Below, piece after piece: positions 15,735-25,441 of a stretch of 64,000 nucleotides of DNA; within the stretch, counting starts at the first letter, position 1, and each line of letters begins with the position of its first letter. Origin of the DNA: Chitinophagaceae bacterium (lineage in GTDB: Bacteria; Bacteroidota; Bacteroidia; Chitinophagales; Chitinophagaceae). Location: NCBI GenBank assembly GCA_017307755.1, contig JAFKGQ010000020.1, positions 1 through 64,000 of the forward strand. The letters run 5' to 3'. A model generated the notes under the pieces. That model did not search any database, was not told the DNA's origin, and was given only the letters and a program-made list of their open reading frames with translations. The position numbers and the translations under genes are program-made.

Positions 15735-16811
15735 ATGTCAAGCATTCTCCGTCAGCACGCCGAACAGCTCTTTGCCCTTGAACTGGAAGAACTGCAAAAG
15801 CAGGACTCCGGTCAGCGGCCACCCAACTGGAAACTGTCCCCGCAATCCGTGGTCGACTATCTCGTGGGCGCGAAATTGAAAAATGGTTTCGAAGTTTCTC
15901 CCAAATACATCGGCAACCGCCGCCTCATGGAGATCGCCGTAGCCACACTCACTACAGATCGCGCCCTGTTGCTCTATGGCCTCCCGGGCACCGCCAAAAG
16001 CTGGGTGTCCGAACATCTGTCCGCCGCCGTCAGCGGCGACTCCACCATGATCATCCAGGGTACGGCCGGCACCTCGGAAGAGGCCATTCGCTATGGCTGG
16101 AACTATGCCCGCCTCCTGGCGGAAGGTCCTTCGGAAAAAGCCTTGGTGGAGACACCCGTCATGCGCGCCATGAAAGAAGGAAAGATCGCCCGCATCGAGG
16201 AGCTGACCCGCATCGGCGCCGACGTACAGGATACGCTTATCACGATCTTGTCAGAAAAGACCCTCCCTATCCCGGAACTGAATACCGAAGTACAGGCCGT
16301 AAAAGGCTTTAACGTCATCGCCACAGCAAACAATCGGGATAAAGGCGTCAACGAGCTGAGCAGCGCCCTCAAACGCCGCTTTAACACCGTCATTCTCCCC
16401 GTCCCCGACTCTATCGAGGAAGAAATAGACATAGTACGCCGCCGCGTGGAAAGCTATGAAGCGGCGATGCAGCTGCCCGTCGAACCACCCGCCCTCCAGG
16501 AGATCCGGCGCATCGTCACCATCTTCCGTGAGCTGCGTAATGGCGTCACCCAGGACGGCAAGACAAAAATAAAAGTCCCCGGCGCTACGCTCAGCACGGC
16601 GGAAGCCATTTCGGTAGTCAACAACGGCCTGGCCATGGCCGCCTATTTCGGCGATGGCACCCTGAAGGCCGCCGACATTGCCGCCGGGATCATCGGCGCC
16701 GTTGTAAAAGACCCCGTCCAGGACGCCATCGTCTGGAAAGAATATCTGGAGACGGTGGTAAAGACACGCGACGATTGGAAAGACATTTACAGGGCCTGCC
16801 GGGATCTATAA
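15735..16811 (+). CDS. MoxR-type AAA+ ATPase (YehL-like)
   Basis: 358 aa. Walker A is GLPGTAKS (residues 82-89). The Walker B position reads IARIEELTR (about 151-159), with Glu-Glu instead of the usual Asp-Glu, which I recall as normal for the YehL branch. Sensor 1 is ATANNRD (about 197-202), and LKRRFN (about 212-217) supplies arginine-finger candidates. MoxR ATPases act as chaperones with vWA partners, often for metal insertion or activation of a client. The vWA gene lies two genes downstream. Start ATG 15735 is 11 bases after the DUF5691 stop. Confidence 0.9.
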   Translation: MSSILRQHAEQLFALELEELQKQDSGQRPPNWKLSPQSVVDYLVGAKLKNGFEVSPKYIGNRRLMEIAVATLTTDRALLLYGLPGTAKSWVSEHLSAAVSGDSTMIIQGTAGTSEEAIRYGWNYARLLAEGPSEKALVETPVMRAMKEGKIARIEELTRIGADVQDTLITILSEKTLPIPELNTEVQAVKGFNVIATANNRDKGVNELSSALKRRFNTVILPVPDSIEEEIDIVRRRVESYEAAMQLPVEPPALQEIRRIVTIFRELRNGVTQDGKTKIKVPGATLSTAEAISVVNNGLAMAAYFGDGTLKAADIAAGIIGAVVKDPVQDAIVWKEYLETVVKTRDDWKDIYRACRDL

Positions 16812-16823
16812 ACCTTTACGACA

Positions 16824-19127
16824 ATGGCTATCCATATATTAGGCATACGACACCATGGACCCGGATCCGCCAGGAACGTAAAAAATTTCCTGGCTTCTAT
16901 CAAGCCGGACATCGTCCTGGTGGAAGGCCCTCCCGAAGCTGACCCTCTTCTCAAATGGGTAGGTCACCAGGAGCTAAAACCTCCTGTGGCTATCCTATGC
17001 TACAGACCCGATGCCCCGCAACAATCCGTCTTTTATCCCTTCGCGGAATTCTCTCCCGAATGGCAGGCGATCCTTTACGCACAAACGCAGCCCATTCCCG
17101 TCCGCTTTATGGATCTTCCCATCGGACAGCAATTTGCGTTGGAGGCGCCAAAAGACGACGGGGAGGCCTCGACAGAAATACCTGCCGGTGACCCGGACCC
17201 ATCTTCCGGAACAGATAAGCCCGCCATTGAGAACGCCGTAGCCGAAAATCCTGTCCCGCGTGCTACCATCGCCGACCTGGCAAAAGCCGCCGGTTTTGAC
17301 AACGATGAAAAATGGTGGGATCATATGTTCGAGAACAGGGCTGGAGAAGCGCCCGTATTCGACGCGGTGTCCGAAGCCATGCAGGCCCTTCGCGAAGACC
17401 ACCTGTCAACGGACAGGCTGGAAAAATGCCGCGAAGCCTATATGCGTCGCTGTATCCGCCAGGCCGAAAGAGAGATGTTCCAGAACATCGCCGTCATCTG
17501 CGGCGCCTGGCATGCGCCGGCGCTCGCTAACATGCCCCCAAGGAAAGAGGATGACGCGCTGCTGAAAGATCTCCCAAAAGTAAAGATCGACACCACCTGG
17601 ATACCCTGGACGTTTCAACGCCTCAGCTTCGCCAGTGGTTACGGGGCCGGTATCACCTCTCCTGGCTGGTATGACCATATCTGGCGTTACCCCGAAGACA
17701 ATGGCATCCGCTGGATGGCCAAGGTCGCAAGCCTTTTCCGGGAACAACAGATGGATACCTCTGTGGCCCATGTCATGGAAGCCGTCCGCCTGGCAAACGC
17801 CCTCGCAGCCCTCCGTCACCTGCCAAAGGCGGGTCTGGAAGAGCTGAACGAAGCTACACTCAGCGTTCTTTGTAATGGAGAGCCCATCCTCCTGGACCTT
17901 ATCCGAAGAAAACTCATCGTAAGCGACAGGATAGGGGATACCCCCGCCGATATACCCAAGCCGCCCTTGCAGATGGACCTGGAAAAGCTCCAGAAAAGAC
18001 TGCGTCTGCCCGCCACGGCTGATTGGAAAGACTATACATTGGACCTTCGTAAGGACACGGATCTGGAAAGGAGCATCCTTCTTCACCGTCTCCGGCTGCT
18101 GGACATCCCTTGGGGACAGCAACAGACTACTGCCGGTAAAGGCACATTCAAGGAACAATGGCGTCTGCAATGGGATCCCGGCTTTTCCATCGACATCATC
18201 GAAAAAGGCAGCTATGGCAACTCCGTTGAAGAGGCCGCCAACGCCTTCGTTATAAAAAAGGCCGAAGGGTCCGCTTCGCTAAAGGAAGTGACGGGCCTTC
18301 TCGCCGGCGCCTTACCCGCGGAATTATCCAGGGCCATCGATGGCCTGATCCTCCTGGTAAACAACCTCGCCGTAGCCGGCACGGATATCCTCCAGTTGAT
18401 GGAAGCCTTGCCTGAGCTGGTAAATGTCAGCCGCTACGGCAACGTCCGCAAGACAGACGCCGATCAGGTACTGAGCATCGTGGACAGCATGACGGCCCGC
18501 ATCTGTATCAGTCTGCCCGCTGCCGCCACCGGCATCGACGACGAAGCCGCGGCACACCTCCATACCCTTGTCACCGCGCTCAATGAAGCCCTCTCCCTGC
18601 TGCAAAACGAGCCCTTAACCCTCCAATGGCAACAGACCTTACAGATAATGGCGGCATCCGCCCATACAGTGCCGCTGATGGCCGGCTACGCCACCCGTAT
18701 GCTGGCAGACCGCCGTTTGCTGGCAGGCCCTGACCTGGTAAAAGCCTTTCATTATGCCATGTCCGCCGCCGTTGCACCTGCTGCTGCCGCTGCCTGGCTG
18801 GAAGGTTTTCTGACAGGTTCCGGCTCGCTGCTCCTGGTGGATGAAGAACTGTACGGCGTTGTCAATTCATGGATAAATGAACTGGACGGCGCCACTTTCA
18901 CCGAAGTCCTGCCGCTATTGAGAAGAAGCTTTAGCCATTTCTCTCCACCGGAAAGACGCAGACTGGGAGAAAAGGCAAGGACAGGAGGCGGAAGTCCGGT
19001 GACAACGATTATAGCAGCGGGCTTCGACACGGCAAAAGCCCGGCTGGGCATCCCCGTTGTTCTACAGCTGCTGGGGCTGACGACAGAGGTCCACACACAA
19101 ACCTTAAACGATGGAAATCATGAGTGA
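16824..19127 (+). CDS. DUF5682-family protein (YehM-like)
   Basis: 767 aa. The N-terminus (ILGIRHHGPGSARN, then LVEGPPEADPLL) is the family hallmark and resembles the start of TraB/ChaN-like folds, with GAWHAPAL at about residue 228 in a conserved position. The remainder is helical. Function is unknown; E. coli YehM lies in the same operon type as YehL and YehP. The 3-prime end overlaps the vWA gene start, so translation is probably coupled. An acidic low-complexity loop (about 110-150) lies between the two N-terminal conserved blocks. Confidence 0.75.
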   Translation: MAIHILGIRHHGPGSARNVKNFLASIKPDIVLVEGPPEADPLLKWVGHQELKPPVAILCYRPDAPQQSVFYPFAEFSPEWQAILYAQTQPIPVRFMDLPIGQQFALEAPKDDGEASTEIPAGDPDPSSGTDKPAIENAVAENPVPRATIADLAKAAGFDNDEKWWDHMFENRAGEAPVFDAVSEAMQALREDHLSTDRLEKCREAYMRRCIRQAEREMFQNIAVICGAWHAPALANMPPRKEDDALLKDLPKVKIDTTWIPWTFQRLSFASGYGAGITSPGWYDHIWRYPEDNGIRWMAKVASLFREQQMDTSVAHVMEAVRLANALAALRHLPKAGLEELNEATLSVLCNGEPILLDLIRRKLIVSDRIGDTPADIPKPPLQMDLEKLQKRLRLPATADWKDYTLDLRKDTDLERSILLHRLRLLDIPWGQQQTTAGKGTFKEQWRLQWDPGFSIDIIEKGSYGNSVEEAANAFVIKKAEGSASLKEVTGLLAGALPAELSRAIDGLILLVNNLAVAGTDILQLMEALPELVNVSRYGNVRKTDADQVLSIVDSMTARICISLPAAATGIDDEAAAHLHTLVTALNEALSLLQNEPLTLQWQQTLQIMAASAHTVPLMAGYATRMLADRRLLAGPDLVKAFHYAMSAAVAPAAAAAWLEGFLTGSGSLLLVDEELYGVVNSWINELDGATFTEVLPLLRRSFSHFSPPERRRLGEKARTGGGSPVTTIIAAGFDTAKARLGIPVVLQLLGLTTEVHTQTLNDGNHE

Positions 19128-20256
19128 CGAGCTGCTGCGCCGATGGCGCCTGATACTGGGTGGCCAGGCCAATGACGGGACGGGTATAAGACTCGAAGGC
19201 GCCGATCAACAGATGGATGGCGCGCTGGAAGCGCTGTATGACAGCGATCGCAAAGCCGGGCTGGGGCCCTCTTCTCCCAACGTAGCCCGTTGGCTGGGAG
19301 ACATCCGGACCTTCTTCCCATCCTCTGTCGTACAGGTGATGCAAAAGGACGCACTGCAACGGCTGGACCTTACCCGGATGCTGCTGGAAAAAGAAATGCT
19401 GGAGAACATCGAGCCCGATGTCCACCTGGTGGCCTCCCTGATGACCCTTAGTCATGTTATCCCGGAGAAGACCAGGGACACAGCGCGACAGGTGGTGAGA
19501 AAAGTAGTGGATGAGCTCATGCGCAAGCTGGCCCAACCCACCCGGCAGGCTATCACAGGCAGCCTCAACCGCAGCGCCCGTAACCGCCGTCCCCGCCATA
19601 ACGAGATCAACTGGCCCGCCACGATCAAAAAGAACCTCAAACACTATCAGCCCGATTATAAGACCATCATCCCGGAAGAAAAGGTTGGCTACGGCCGTAA
19701 ACGTTCTTCGCTAAAAGACATCGTCCTTTGTCTCGATCAGAGCGGGTCCATGGGCGCCTCGGTCGTATACTCCGGCATATTCGGGTCTGTCATGGCCTCC
19801 ATTCCCGCCGTCAAAACAAAAATGGTGGTATTTGACACCGCCGTTGCCGACCTGACGGAAGAGCTCTCCGATCCTGTAGAGCTCCTTTTTGGCGTACAGC
19901 TGGGCGGAGGGACGGATATCCATGCGGCGCTTACTTATTGCCGGCAGATCATAACCCGTCCTTCGGATACTGTCCTGGTCCTGATAACTGACCTTTACGA
20001 GGGCGGAGATGAGGCCGGTATGCGCAAACGTGCCGCCGAACTGGTAGCCTCCGGCGTACAGCTCATCGTGCTCCTGGCCCTCAATGACAACGGCGCACCG
20101 GGTTACGATCAGCGAAATGCTCAATACCTGTCGGACCTGGGCGTACCCGTATTCGCCTGCACTCCCGATAAATTTCCCGACCTGATGGCAGCCGCCCTCA
20201 GCAAACAGGACATCGCCCTCTGGGCGGCAAAAGAAGATCTTGTCTTAAAAAAGTAA
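19111..20256 (+). CDS. von Willebrand factor A domain protein (YehP-like)
   Basis: 381 aa. The metal-ion-dependent adhesion site is intact: Asp209-x-Ser211-x-Ser213 in LDQSGSMG, Thr in LGGGTDIHAAL, and Asp in LITDLYEGG. The N-terminal 190 residues are helical and basic and should contact the partners. The start at 19111 overlaps the DUF5682 gene by 17 bases; a second ATG at 19120 would reduce the overlap to 8. MoxR ATPases typically act on vWA proteins, so this is the likely partner of the AAA+ protein encoded upstream. Confidence 0.88.
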   Translation: MEIMSDELLRRWRLILGGQANDGTGIRLEGADQQMDGALEALYDSDRKAGLGPSSPNVARWLGDIRTFFPSSVVQVMQKDALQRLDLTRMLLEKEMLENIEPDVHLVASLMTLSHVIPEKTRDTARQVVRKVVDELMRKLAQPTRQAITGSLNRSARNRRPRHNEINWPATIKKNLKHYQPDYKTIIPEEKVGYGRKRSSLKDIVLCLDQSGSMGASVVYSGIFGSVMASIPAVKTKMVVFDTAVADLTEELSDPVELLFGVQLGGGTDIHAALTYCRQIITRPSDTVLVLITDLYEGGDEAGMRKRAAELVASGVQLIVLLALNDNGAPGYDQRNAQYLSDLGVPVFACTPDKFPDLMAAALSKQDIALWAAKEDLVLKK

Positions 20257-20265
20257 AACGACCCC

Positions 20266-23184
20266 ATGGCCTTTACCCCCGAACAAGTAGCAGCAACCCT
20301 TGGCGCCAACTACGACCTGGTCACAGACTTTCTTACAGGGAAAACCTCCACTCTGCATGGCATCCATCAGGGACACGGCAACCAGGACTATTCCCTTTTG
20401 ATCGGGCTGCTAAGCCCGTTGGACCCACCCACCTCCAATGACCAGCTGGTGCTGAATGTCCTGTTGCATCCCAACATTTTTCCCTTTGTACAGTTCCAGG
20501 TGCTGCCCCACCTGATGAATAATTGCATCACTATAAATACTCAGTCGCTGATCCAATTCACGCTAGGTATCTTCCAGTCGGTGGGCATGACCGCTGCAGA
20601 GCTGTATAGCTATCTTGTCTCGGTTATGCGCAATATGTCCCTTGAGGAATGGGAGGCCATTCCCACCGCTTCACCCCTTAAAGAGTTCCTGGCGGCTAAT
20701 ATTCCATCCACAGCCGGCCGGCTCATAAACCCGAATTCTAATAACGCTCATCTTTTCGGATACTATGTAGGTCATGACTTCAGCCCCATCGCCTTCCTTC
20801 TGGTGGAAGAACATCGCCCCATGCTGTTGACTGCATGTATAAAAGGATGGTTTTCCCACGACGATTCAAAAACCATCGCCTTCCTGAACGCCTACAAGGA
20901 AGGAGCCTACCTGCACGTCCTGGAACAGATGATGACAGACCAGCCTTTATCCGAGCTGGAATACCAGGCACAGCTGGCTGTAGCCATCCGCTTTTTCTTT
21001 CTCGATAAAACGCAACACCGGGAACCCGTCCTTAGGAGCGCCGAAAACTATCTCCGGTACTGGAGATCGCTCACAGGACAGAAATACGAATCCCGTCTGC
21101 AAGTCCCGGAATTGATAGGAGACGGTTACACCTATAACCCATATACTGTAGTCGCGTGGTTCCTTCTTCTACAATATGATACACACCGCGCCGTGACCCT
21201 CGCCGGAGAATGGCTCGCCGCCCAATTCCCGGTCCACGAAGATTCCCTGGATCTTTTCCGTCTATACGCAGGTCAGGAAGCATTGCCCCTTCTGTTATCG
21301 GCGGCGACATTGGAGGCTGCGTCTATAGATTTTCGGAAAATGACTATTAATATCCTGAGCGCTTATTATACTCTGGCTGATTACGCAATAGTCTTCTGGC
21401 AACTCGTCGGCAACAAGTCCAAGCTCCTGCGCGATCACGTGATCCCCATCCTCGCAGAAAAAGACCCCGATGCCGAAAAAAAGGCCATCCCGCTGTTGCA
21501 ACATAAAAAAGCAGAGATGCGGGTATCCGCCGCCACCATGCTCACCCTCATAGCCACCCCCACGGCAAAAGCCGCCATGGCAGATACGCTGAATAAAGAA
21601 ACCAACGACAACGCCCGGGACATCCTCCTGGAAACCCTGGCTGACAGCCTTCCCGAACAAGGAGATAGATCCTATGTCGATACACTCATCGCCGCCGCTG
21701 ACACGAGAGGCAAGCTCGGCAAACCCTCACCCGTCATCCCGGATGAAAATACACTCCCGGAATTATTCTATACCACCGGCGAAAAATTGGATATCCCCGC
21801 CATCCGCTTCCTGCTCTATAGGATGAGCCGCTGTAAAAGTTTTAATTCGGATATCGAAGCCCGTTATCTCATCCGTCTCGTGGACAAAACAAGTTCCGCT
21901 CCTTTCGCCGACGCCCTGTTAAAGACCTTCCTGGACAGACAAACGGCGTCGGAAGAAAAATATCTTATGTTCCTCGCCGCCATTCTGGGTAACGAAGACA
22001 CCGCAGCAGCCATTCGTCATCTCATCGACAATTGGATAAATATCGCCCGTTTTAAAATGGCGGAATACGGCGTCGGCGCCCTGGCCATACAAGGTAGCGA
22101 TAAAGCCCTCCGATGGGTGGAATGGTACAGCCGCAAATACGCGACAAAAAAAGCCAATGTCGGCGCCGCCGCAACAGCCGCGCTGGAAGCAGCCGCCACG
22201 GAATTAGGCATCACGACCTATGAACTGGGGGACAGGGTCGTTCCCGATCTCGGCTTTGATGGGTTGTTTCGTCACTTCGTGGCGGGAGATACCTCCTGTC
22301 GCGCATTCATCGACAGCAAGTTCAAGCTGGCTTTTTTTGACGAGAACGACAAAAAATTAAAGGCGATCCCCGCCAGTGCACCGGAAGAACTAAAACAGGA
22401 ATTTAAAAACATTACAAAGGAAGTAAAAGACATCGTAAAAAGCCAGTCGCCCCGGCTGGAATATTATCTCGTCATTCAACGCAGATGGGGTCTGGCGCAA
22501 TGGCAAAAATTCTTCCTGAACAATCCGGTCATGTTCATCTATGCCACCCGCCTGCTCTGGGGCGTCTATAAAGATCAGGCCGAATCCCCGGATATCACTT
22601 TCTACTGCGACGAAGACACCACCTTGCTGGACCTGGGGGATGAAGAGCTGATGCCACAGCCGGAATGGACCATCGGTATCGTACACCCTTCACAGCTTGA
22701 CCCCTCCGCTCTCCGAGCCTGGCAGGAAAAATTCTTTGACAAGGCTGTCGAAGCCGTATTCCCTCAGCTGGACAGAGGACAGGTGGACCTGGAAGGCCTG
22801 GACCTTTCAAAGACCATCGTCCGCAAATTTGACGGACGCCGGACACAGACAGGATCCATCAGAAGCACCCTCGACAGACGGGGCTGGCGTCCGGGACCTA
22901 CAGGCGACGGCGGGATGATCGGCACCTACCATCTCCTCCACGATGCAAAAAAACTGGAGGCCATACTGGAACTGGAAGGGGTAGGGGCCGGATTCGGCTG
23001 GACAGGTAACGAAAAGATAGGAAGACTCTATTTCGCCCGTAGGGATGATCCGAGGAAAAAATGGTGGCATTATCCCAAGGATGAGACGGACCCCCTGCTG
23101 ATCCCGCTGAAAGAGATACCCACTTTATTCCTGCATGAGATATTGGCTGCCATAGACGCGATAAAACCCGCGCCGGCCGTCTGA
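20266..23184 (+). CDS. DUF4132-family large protein (MolR/YehI-like)
   Basis: 972 aa. The middle part (about 390-480, with AEKKAIPLLQHKKAEMRVSAATMLTL-type repeats) looks like HEAT repeats. The C-terminal DUF4132-like region includes TGSIRSTLDRRGWRPG and ends with GAGFGWTGNEKIGRLYF and an LHEILAAID helix. E. coli YehI (formerly MolR) carries this domain and is encoded beside yehL/M/P/Q. No enzymatic residues can be assigned. It is the last gene of the six-gene set; the next gene is convergent, so the transcript should end here. Confidence 0.75.
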   Translation: MAFTPEQVAATLGANYDLVTDFLTGKTSTLHGIHQGHGNQDYSLLIGLLSPLDPPTSNDQLVLNVLLHPNIFPFVQFQVLPHLMNNCITINTQSLIQFTLGIFQSVGMTAAELYSYLVSVMRNMSLEEWEAIPTASPLKEFLAANIPSTAGRLINPNSNNAHLFGYYVGHDFSPIAFLLVEEHRPMLLTACIKGWFSHDDSKTIAFLNAYKEGAYLHVLEQMMTDQPLSELEYQAQLAVAIRFFFLDKTQHREPVLRSAENYLRYWRSLTGQKYESRLQVPELIGDGYTYNPYTVVAWFLLLQYDTHRAVTLAGEWLAAQFPVHEDSLDLFRLYAGQEALPLLLSAATLEAASIDFRKMTINILSAYYTLADYAIVFWQLVGNKSKLLRDHVIPILAEKDPDAEKKAIPLLQHKKAEMRVSAATMLTLIATPTAKAAMADTLNKETNDNARDILLETLADSLPEQGDRSYVDTLIAAADTRGKLGKPSPVIPDENTLPELFYTTGEKLDIPAIRFLLYRMSRCKSFNSDIEARYLIRLVDKTSSAPFADALLKTFLDRQTASEEKYLMFLAAILGNEDTAAAIRHLIDNWINIARFKMAEYGVGALAIQGSDKALRWVEWYSRKYATKKANVGAAATAALEAAATELGITTYELGDRVVPDLGFDGLFRHFVAGDTSCRAFIDSKFKLAFFDENDKKLKAIPASAPEELKQEFKNITKEVKDIVKSQSPRLEYYLVIQRRWGLAQWQKFFLNNPVMFIYATRLLWGVYKDQAESPDITFYCDEDTTLLDLGDEELMPQPEWTIGIVHPSQLDPSALRAWQEKFFDKAVEAVFPQLDRGQVDLEGLDLSKTIVRKFDGRRTQTGSIRSTLDRRGWRPGPTGDGGMIGTYHLLHDAKKLEAILELEGVGAGFGWTGNEKIGRLYFARRDDPRKKWWHYPKDETDPLLIPLKEIPTLFLHEILAAIDAIKPAPAV

Positions 23185-23204
23185 TTGCCGGCATGGCATG
23201 AGGC

Positions 23205-24356
23205 TCAATGCTTTTTCAACAGCTCCAGCAGCTGCCGGTCAAGCTTATGCCCATACCAGTCCTCATATACCACATCTTCCCTGCCGGAATCCAATAATCC
23301 AAAATCACCGATGAAATTCCAGGCCGCAAATCCTATCTGATGCCCGGAAAGAATATCCAGCACGTCGGAGAACCATGAGATAAAGACAGGATGGGGCGTT
23401 TTTTTCCAGGCGCCGCATTCACCACAATGTACGCCAACACCTTTCTGTACGAGCTCGATCCAGGGCTGATAATATTTCTCCAGCATCGGCCGGCTGAGAT
23501 ATTGATTCCCCACCTGCCCCGGCCACAAGGGTTCCGGGAGATGATCCGGGTCCTTATTCGCCCAGGGCGCTTTGTAATGAGAGATAGCATGCGGATAATA
23601 CCCCCGGCAGCTTTGCGCAATGTTCAGGTCTATCAGCTCCGGGGTCACATTGTTGCCCACGCTGTTGCCGTCCGCGATCACCAGGTGATCGGGGTTCTCT
23701 TTCCGGATGGCTTCTACAGCCGCTTTCGCTACCTTCCTGTACACATCTCCGGGCACCGGACCCGACCTGGAATGCTGATCGTTCATGTCCTCCCGCATGC
23801 TGGGTTCGTTCAACAGATCGAAACTGATCTTTTTCCGGGAAACATCCTTGTATATCCTCGCCCACATATTCCAGTGAAAACAAAATGCATCCAGGGCCTC
23901 CTGGTCCTTCCATAAATTGAACGGTTCATGAAAACCCGCATTGATACAATACCCCGGCGCCCTGTGCAGGTTGAGACAAACATGCATGTCATACTTATGC
24001 GCCATCGCTACCAGCGTCTGTATTTTCTCCACCTGCTGCTTGCTTACATTATTAACCTCACCTGCTGTAATATCCCTGTCTCCATCAAAAGCCAAATAAT
24101 ACGGATAAGCCATCGGTAATCTTACAAAATCAAACCCCCAGTCCCGCATCCATTTGAAATGTTCTTCGGTTGTCGGCCGGCGGGAGGCCGAAGGATCCGG
24201 CAAATAAAAATCCAGCAAATTGAATCCCTTCCACTTTGGCAGTTTGTTCACCGGTCTGACAGATCCGGCGCCGGCAGCGCCCAACGCCATCTTTTCCGCC
24301 AGCGATAATCCCGCGGCGATGATCCCGGTATGTTTGAGGAAAGATCTGCGATGCAT
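23205..24356 (-). CDS. GH5-family cellulase/endoglucanase-like
   Basis: 383 aa with a twin-arginine-like leader (RRSFLKHTG then a hydrophobic, Ala/Gly-rich run), typical of Tat export. The GH5 fold is shown by RLPMAYPYYL, by HVCLNLHRAPG, by the acid/base Glu in FDLLNEPSM, and by HAISHYK; the nucleophile is probably Glu in VHCGECGAW near residue 308. The end (GFAAWNFIGDFGLLDSGR) is also typical. It should hydrolyse beta-1,4-linked glucans or mannans. It converges with the DUF4132 gene, leaving only 20 bases between them. Confidence 0.88.
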   Translation of the reverse strand: MHRRSFLKHTGIIAAGLSLAEKMALGAAGAGSVRPVNKLPKWKGFNLLDFYLPDPSASRRPTTEEHFKWMRDWGFDFVRLPMAYPYYLAFDGDRDITAGEVNNVSKQQVEKIQTLVAMAHKYDMHVCLNLHRAPGYCINAGFHEPFNLWKDQEALDAFCFHWNMWARIYKDVSRKKISFDLLNEPSMREDMNDQHSRSGPVPGDVYRKVAKAAVEAIRKENPDHLVIADGNSVGNNVTPELIDLNIAQSCRGYYPHAISHYKAPWANKDPDHLPEPLWPGQVGNQYLSRPMLEKYYQPWIELVQKGVGVHCGECGAWKKTPHPVFISWFSDVLDILSGHQIGFAAWNFIGDFGLLDSGREDVVYEDWYGHKLDRQLLELLKKH

Positions 24357-24499
24357 AACGATCTCGTTTATCCCTGTAATCTAGCTTATTTTTCCTACTT
24401 CGCACAAGTTAACTAACAGTTAAAAAATAACTTTCTTATGGCATAGTAATTGTCTCCTATCATAGGTATCTTTTTACACCTGACTAAAATACTATAGCC

Positions 24500-24787
24500 A
24501 TGGAAAGGATAAAAAGAATGCGCATGGTGTTTTGCAAATACTTGCATATCCTTGCAAAAGAAAAGAACTTTAGCATCGATGATATTGTAAAAAAGACAAA
24601 TAAATCGTATACTGAAGTAAAGAGGATCCTGGAAGGTCTGGTATCCCCTTCTTTTGATGACCTGTTGTTAATTGCCGACGTGTTGAACATAAACGTAACA
24701 CTCACGGCAGAGATACCGCTGGGACACAAAAAGATCATGAAGACTATTCCTGTTATCCCGCGATCACCAAAACAAAAAGATAATTGA
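24500..24787 (+). CDS. XRE-type helix-turn-helix protein (95 aa)
   Basis: A small DNA-binding protein. Residues about 20-65 hold the XRE pattern: IDDIVKKTNKSYTEVKRILEG, then SPSFDDLLLIADVLNINV. The C-terminal tail is basic. Its stop overlaps the TTG start of the acetyltransferase gene in the word TTGA, so the two are translationally coupled. It lies 650 bases before the Jet operon, but there is no clear evidence that it controls it. Confidence 0.75.
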   Translation: MERIKRMRMVFCKYLHILAKEKNFSIDDIVKKTNKSYTEVKRILEGLVSPSFDDLLLIADVLNINVTLTAEIPLGHKKIMKTIPVIPRSPKQKDN

Positions 24788-25344
24788 CGACCACTACATA
24801 TATCGAGACTGACCGCCTGTTGCTGCGCAGCTGGCAGTCGTCCGATCAGGAGCCTTACATACAAATGAACCAGGACCCGGAGGTGAGAAAATATTTTCCC
24901 GCCCTGCTGAGCAGGGAGGAGTCGCTGGCGCATATCGGTGTTATCAACAAACATATCCGTACATACGGGTATGGCCTGTTTGCCGTCGAATTAAAGGCAA
25001 CCCATGATCTCATTGGCTTTATCGGCTTCTCTCATCCTGGTTTTAATAGTCATTTCACCCCCTGCGTCGAGATAGGATGGCGGCTCGCCACACCCTTTTG
25101 GGGACAGGGCCTGGCGACAGAAGGCGCCGCCGCATGTCTGGATGCCGGCTTCCAAAAATGGGCGTTGACCGACATCTATTCCTTTACCTCCGTTCATAAC
25201 CAGCCTTCCGAAAAAGTGATGATCCGCATCGGCATGACCCGGCAGGGAACTTTTGCTCACCCCTCCATTCCGGCGGATAACTGGCTATGCGAACACGTCC
25301 TCTATAAGATCTCTAACCCTGTCTCCAAAACCGCCAAATCATAA
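24784..25344 (+). CDS. GNAT N-acetyltransferase, RimJ/RimL type
   Basis: 186 aa from a TTG start that overlaps the previous stop. N-terminal ETDRLLLRSW and the acetyl-CoA site region WGQGLATEGAAAC (about residues 100-112) are typical, as is FTSVHNQPSEKVMIRIGM at about 140. Substrates of this branch range from ribosomal protein N-termini to antibiotics; none can be assigned. It is coupled to the small helix-turn-helix gene, a pairing that would fit a self-regulated stress or antitoxin-like unit but is not proof of one. Confidence 0.85.
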   Translation: MTTTTYIETDRLLLRSWQSSDQEPYIQMNQDPEVRKYFPALLSREESLAHIGVINKHIRTYGYGLFAVELKATHDLIGFIGFSHPGFNSHFTPCVEIGWRLATPFWGQGLATEGAAACLDAGFQKWALTDIYSFTSVHNQPSEKVMIRIGMTRQGTFAHPSIPADNWLCEHVLYKISNPVSKTAKS

Positions 25345-25441
25345 TTTCCACCTAAATGCCATGTTTATCCCCATCGGGGATTTTCTTATCCGTTTGTTTC
25401 GGTAGAATCCATAATTTACGCCGTTTAACTAAGGAATATAG

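Noticed and set aside
21433..21444. GATCACGTGATC palindrome as a third parS-like site
   Set aside because: Only the CACGTG centre agrees with parS, and it lies inside the DUF4132 coding region.
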